From positions 1 to 25,197 of the forward strand of contig JBEDUR010000061.1 in assembly GCA_040414865.1 (NCBI GenBank): a stretch of 25,197 nucleotides of DNA. Direction: 5' to 3'. The DNA is from Palsa-461 sp040414865. Lineage in GTDB: Bacteria > Actinomycetota > Acidimicrobiia > Acidimicrobiales > RAAP-2. Below are positions 22,055 to 25,197 of the stretch, piece by piece. How positions within the stretch are numbered: the stretch's first letter is position 1; each line of letters starts with the position of its first letter. The notes under the pieces were generated by a model. It was given only the letters and a program-made list of their open reading frames with translations. It was not told the DNA's origin and did no database searches. Both the position numbers and the translations under genes were made by a program.

Positions 22055-22483
22055 GTGGGACTGGCGTTAGCTGCAGTAATCGTCCTGCTCGGCTTGCTCC
22101 TCTACACCCGGGCGAACGCCAAGGCCGAGGGGCAGAAGAGGATCGGTTCGCTGCGAGCTTCCGCCCTCAATGGTGAGGTGGTCTTCGCCGCCTTCCACGG
22201 ACGCCTCGATGTCGGCCTGGATTGCCTGGTCGCCCCGGGAACCCAAACGCTGCGGCCAGTGTCGATCGAGGCAACTGGTCCGTTCCTGTGCGGGCTCGGC
22301 CCCCTGTACGCCGAGGCAATCCCCCACCGCCTGGCCGATGGTCGGCGGGTCTTCATCGAGATCGTCCGCGGAGCCAGCGGGGCGGCAAAGGCTCGCCTCA
22401 AGATCGACCAGTCCATGCTGCTGCTGGCGGTCCACCCGAACCCGAAACTGCACGCCCTGCTCGACCGGCCACACGAGAACTGA
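22055..22483 (+). CDS. Small membrane-anchored protein of unknown function
   Basis: A 142-residue protein, not recognised. The first 17 residues (GLALAAVIVLLGLLLY) form a single N-terminal transmembrane segment without a basic lead, so it is probably a bitopic anchor with the rest cytoplasmic or outside. The remainder is a small mixed beta-domain with ALNGEVVFAAFHGRLDVGLDCL, RVFIEIVRGAS and KIDQSMLLLAVHPNP. GTG at 22055 has the full ribosome site AAGGAGGTGA four bases upstream, the strongest in the window, so a real gene is likely. No neighbour suggests its job. Confidence 0.75.
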   Translation: MGLALAAVIVLLGLLLYTRANAKAEGQKRIGSLRASALNGEVVFAAFHGRLDVGLDCLVAPGTQTLRPVSIEATGPFLCGLGPLYAEAIPHRLADGRRVFIEIVRGASGAAKARLKIDQSMLLLAVHPNPKLHALLDRPHEN

Positions 22484-22682
22484 GGGTTCTGGGGCGCAGC
22501 ACACCCGGCGTTCGGCTTCCTCGGTTGGGGCAAACTTCCGCGAGCGCAGGACCCGGTAGGCACAGCGGGTTGCTCGTCGAAGCCTGGCCGATCCGACCTC
22601 ACGTGAAGCTGAGAGGATCCTTGCCGACCGAGGGTGGGGCCGCGTTGTGGGACCGGCGTTCTGCGCTCGGCCCAAGGTCGGG

Positions 22683-23720
22683 TCAGCCGAGCGTTCGGAC
22701 CAAGTCGATAACCTCGGCTTGCCACTCGGTGCGGGTGCTAACGACTTTGAAACCAAGCGCGTCATTGATGGCCAACATCGGCCCATTCGAAAATGCGTTG
22801 TCCGTCCGTATGTGTCGAACCGCTGGACGTTGGTGTCGGATCCGCCGGAGCATCGCCGCTTTCGCCCACTTGGCAAGCCCAAGTCCGCGATGAGCGGGGT
22901 CGATGCCGGTGTTCTGTTGAACCGCGAAGCCGTCGTCGCCTGGCTCAAAAGTCACTTCGGTGCCGCCGACACAGGCCCCCGCTGGGTTGCGCACCAATAT
23001 GGTCCATCGACCTCGATTCGCATCAAGGAGAGCCTGGTCGAGATTTGCGACGAAATCGGCATCGACGCTCACGTCACCAACCTCGAGGTCTTCCCTTGGA
23101 GCGGTCTGCATGATGTGATGCAACGTAACGGCGTCCTCGAGCAGATGCTCGGGAAAGACTCCCTCAACCACTTCTAGTCGGTACCCGAGACCTCTTGCCC
23201 GCTCCGCCGTCGTCCAGCTCTCGACCACTGCCCAGTCAACTTCGGCGAGCGACAGTTCGCTTGTGCGATTCACCCTTGCCACGCGGGCTCCAACCCGGCG
23301 GGAAAAGGCTTCTCCGGCGGCTACCGACTCGAAAGTCGACCAAGTGAGCAGGGACCGGCCTTCTTTACGGGTCTCGTCGCAAATCGTCGAAAGCAGTCGA
23401 GCCCCGACTCCCCGGCGACGTTGATCTCGCCGCACCAGCACGTCGCACTCCATTACGTGCGCATCGCCAGCGGAGTTCGACCAGCAGAAGCCGCAGGCGA
23501 TGGGCGCGCCAGGTGAGGTTTCGACAAGCCATGCGTGGTCATCGAACTGTGGGGGCAACTTCCGGGCGAAGGCGATATAGGACTCGACCGGCTGGGGCAT
23601 ACGATTCGACCCGCGCTCCGCGGCGATCGGCGCTTCGACCGCGTGAAGAGCTCTGAGCTCGTCATCCGTACCGGCACGAAACCCGACCCGACGCAGAGGA
23701 AAGTCGGCCGACCCGCTCAC
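22683..23720 (-). CDS. Tandem GNAT-family N-acetyltransferase
   Basis: A 345-residue protein with two GNAT domains. Domain 1 (about 8-150) has motif A in DVLVRRDQRRRGVGARLLSTI. Domain 2 (about 165-345) has GIDPAHRGLGLAKWAKAAML (acetyl-CoA loop RGLGLA near 278-283) and the C-terminal SNGPMLAINDALGFK. This two-domain layout is like that of mycothiol synthase MshD and of several actinobacterial antibiotic-type acetyltransferases; which one is unclear. GTG at 23720 was chosen because the sequence before it is not family-like, though no good ribosome site is seen. It is monocistronic. The substrate is unknown. Confidence 0.88.
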   Translation of the reverse strand: MSGSADFPLRRVGFRAGTDDELRALHAVEAPIAAERGSNRMPQPVESYIAFARKLPPQFDDHAWLVETSPGAPIACGFCWSNSAGDAHVMECDVLVRRDQRRRGVGARLLSTICDETRKEGRSLLTWSTFESVAAGEAFSRRVGARVARVNRTSELSLAEVDWAVVESWTTAERARGLGYRLEVVEGVFPEHLLEDAVTLHHIMQTAPREDLEVGDVSVDADFVANLDQALLDANRGRWTILVRNPAGACVGGTEVTFEPGDDGFAVQQNTGIDPAHRGLGLAKWAKAAMLRRIRHQRPAVRHIRTDNAFSNGPMLAINDALGFKVVSTRTEWQAEVIDLVRTLG

Positions 23721-24499
23721 GACATCAAGTCTTGCCTGAAACCAAATAGCGGCAACAACCCAGAACGGGGCCGACGGAGACCACCGAGCTAGCCGGATGG
23801 GGTGGTGCCGACGGGTACCCACACTTGCGGACCCGTCAAGATGCCGATCCGAGATCGGCGGCCCCGGGGATCAGTCCTCCGGCCATACCGATGGATCTAG
23901 GATGACCGCCCTAACAATGCCGGCCGGTTGTCTCTCGGACCTCCAGGCCCGTCATCACAATTGAGCGTGACGGTGCTACGCATGCGTCCGTAGAACACGA
24001 GGTCCTTTATCCGGTGGGTGCGTGGAGAAGATGCAATCGACAACAACGCCCGAGACAAGCCGGCATGCCCTGGACGAATTTGGGCCGTGCGATGGGGCGT
24101 TCTGTGCCAGCGGCCCCGGCTGCCGGTGGTCACCAGCAAACTTGACGTGCCCGGTTTTCGCATGGATCTTGAGCTAGCAGTGGATCCCGAAGGGAGGCCA
24201 GGTGTTCAGCTACTCCGTGCTCGGCCGCGTCCCCCAGCGAACACGGTTTGTTGGGAAAGGCGGGGTCCCGCAGTCCCTCGCCTCCCCGCAGTACCTCATC
24301 CAGACCGAGTACACGCTGTTTCACCAGGTATCGGCCAATGACCGGGCGGGTACCGAACCAGAGACCCGTCCGCGTCGCGTCCACCGGGCTCCAGACGGAG
24401 GTGTGGCCGGGGCGGTCATCCCACAGGACGGACTTGGCGCTTTCCCGGCGTGGGTTGCAGCGGCCGCCGCCGGCGAGGCATCGCCCCCCCAGCTCCAGG
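23721..24499. other. Long gap without a recognised gene
   Basis: This stretch of nearly 800 bases has no gene I can support. GCCGATC (23843-23849) and GATCGGC (23853-23859) form a 7-bp hairpin with a three-base loop, possibly upstream control of the GNAT gene. A frame from GTG 24202 has a good ribosome site (GGGAGG) but an unlikely composition, and it overlaps the CHAP gene in another frame. The sequence is less GC-rich in places than its neighbours. Confidence 0.5.
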
Positions 24500-25197
24500 A
24501 TGCCTACGACGAGAGCCGGGCAGTCGCGCCGCCGGGGCAGGTCATGGAGTCGGTTCGCGCTGTTCGTCGGGATGGCCGCAGCGGTGATCATCCTGGCGGT
24601 GACCGTGCATGGCGTGTTCGGGAAGTCCGATTCCTTCCCGCCGCCGAGCCAGGCCAGCCTCGCCGGTTTGAGCGTGCCTCAGCGGATCGTGACCATCGCC
24701 CAGAGCCAGGTCGGATACAACACGCAGCCCGCTAACTCCTACTGCAACAAGTACAGCGCCTATTGGGACGCTGGCAAGGCAGGCTGCCCAAATGGCGAGA
24801 AGGCTGAGGAGTGGTGCGCCGACTTCGCCGCTTGGGCCTGGCAGGAGGCGGGGGTGGACTTCCCTTACGGCTATGTTCCGGGACAGATCAATGGGGCCGC
24901 CGCCAGCTTCTACGAGTGGGGCTTGGCCAATGGTGAGTGGCACCCGGTGGCAAGCGGGTACGTGGCGGCGCCGGGGGACGTGGCGATCTACGGCCTGCGG
25001 CTTGGGACGGCCCCCTACGCTGCGCACGTGGCGATCGTCACCAACGACCCGCCTGGCCAGCAGGGCCCAGACGTGGTGAATGGGGACGGAGACACAGCCG
25101 GCTACTCCGTCGTCGAGGCCGGGACCGACCAGGTAGTGGCCGACGCCGGGCACGACAATTCGGTCTTGGCCGGCTACGTGAGCCCTCCGGGTACCCC
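24500..25197 (+). CDS. Exported CHAP-domain amidase, 3' end beyond the window
   Basis: An open frame of at least 232 codons runs off the window end. The N-terminus has a basic start (SRRRGR) and a hydrophobic segment (about 19-36), a signal peptide or anchor. The CHAP domain, a Cys-His peptidoglycan amidase/endopeptidase fold, starts near residue 60 with IVTIAQSQVGYNTQ. Cys106 in EEWCADFAAWAWQEAGV is the nucleophile, His176 in PYAAHVAIVTN the base, and VVNGDGD a later conserved segment. The substrate is probably cell-wall peptide. ATG at 24500 was chosen because it gives a clean export signal; the ribosome site is poor. The C-terminus is unseen, so extra binding domains cannot be excluded. 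Confidence 0.85.
   Translation, partial: MPTTRAGQSRRRGRSWSRFALFVGMAAAVIILAVTVHGVFGKSDSFPPPSQASLAGLSVPQRIVTIAQSQVGYNTQPANSYCNKYSAYWDAGKAGCPNGEKAEEWCADFAAWAWQEAGVDFPYGYVPGQINGAAASFYEWGLANGEWHPVASGYVAAPGDVAIYGLRLGTAPYAAHVAIVTNDPPGQQGPDVVNGDGDTAGYSVVEAGTDQVVADAGHDNSVLAGYVSPPGT

Noticed and set aside
21813..22070. 85-residue plus-strand frame
   Set aside because: No ribosome site or family resemblance, and it overlaps the well-supported gene start at 22055.
24036..24050. IDNNA peptide, like the C-terminus of IS66-type transposases
   Set aside because: Only five residues match, the following residues do not align with the family, and no other transposase part or terminal repeat is seen.
24202..24735. 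177-residue frame with good ribosome site
   Set aside because: Composition is not protein-like, it has no recognised motif, and its end overlaps the well-supported CHAP gene in another frame.
1..25197. CRISPR array, prophage, rRNA or insertion sequence
   Set aside because: No regular direct repeats with spacers, no phage or transposase genes and no rRNA sequence were seen.

Overview
The window is high-GC DNA with GTG and TTG starts, strong Shine-Dalgarno (SD) sites and families typical of Actinobacteria: a deazaflavin (F420)-type oxidoreductase, the remnant of a mycothiol-dependent isomerase-like gene, HxlR/TetR/LacI regulators, a caa3-type CtaG and an AdaA-AlkA fusion. I infer an actinomycete chromosome, perhaps an acidimicrobial or other uncultured lineage. 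No prophage, CRISPR array or intact insertion sequence was seen.

Layout. 1-450: a complete tRNA-Pro, then a gene-free stretch. 450-1595: a beta-lactamase-fold serine hydrolase. 1780-5422 (minus): an operon-like run of acyl-CoA dehydrogenase, crotonase-fold protein, RidA-like protein, dienelactone hydrolase-like protein and a DUF6295-type small protein. This looks like a catabolic cluster for a CoA-linked substrate. A divergent HAD hydrolase (5540-6271) converges on a nitroreductase, which is itself divergent from a LacI-type regulator. Next is an HxlR regulator translationally coupled to a hotdog thioesterase, divergent from a phosphoribosyltransferase across a perfect inverted repeat. An AdaA-AlkA alkylation-repair fusion follows.

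11433-14467 is the most interesting block. It encodes CcdA, then a membrane-anchored protein carrying both a SCO copper-chaperone domain and a TlpA-type thioredoxin domain, then CtaG. The three genes overlap or nearly touch. They read as a compact unit for passing electrons across the membrane and loading copper into cytochrome oxidase.

14474-16150 is a less ordered region: a small zinc-ribbon protein, a frameshifted relic of a mycothiol-maleylpyruvate isomerase-like gene, and a small protein with a repeated N-terminus. 16155-19771 holds a secreted alpha/beta hydrolase, a probable ferritin-like di-iron protein and its divergent TetR regulator. 20243-25197 holds an F420-type reductase, a DinB-type protein with a pentapeptide-like N-terminus, a small membrane-anchored unknown protein, a tandem GNAT acetyltransferase and the start of an exported CHAP amidase that runs off the end. 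Several intergenic gaps of 300-800 bases show no supportable gene.
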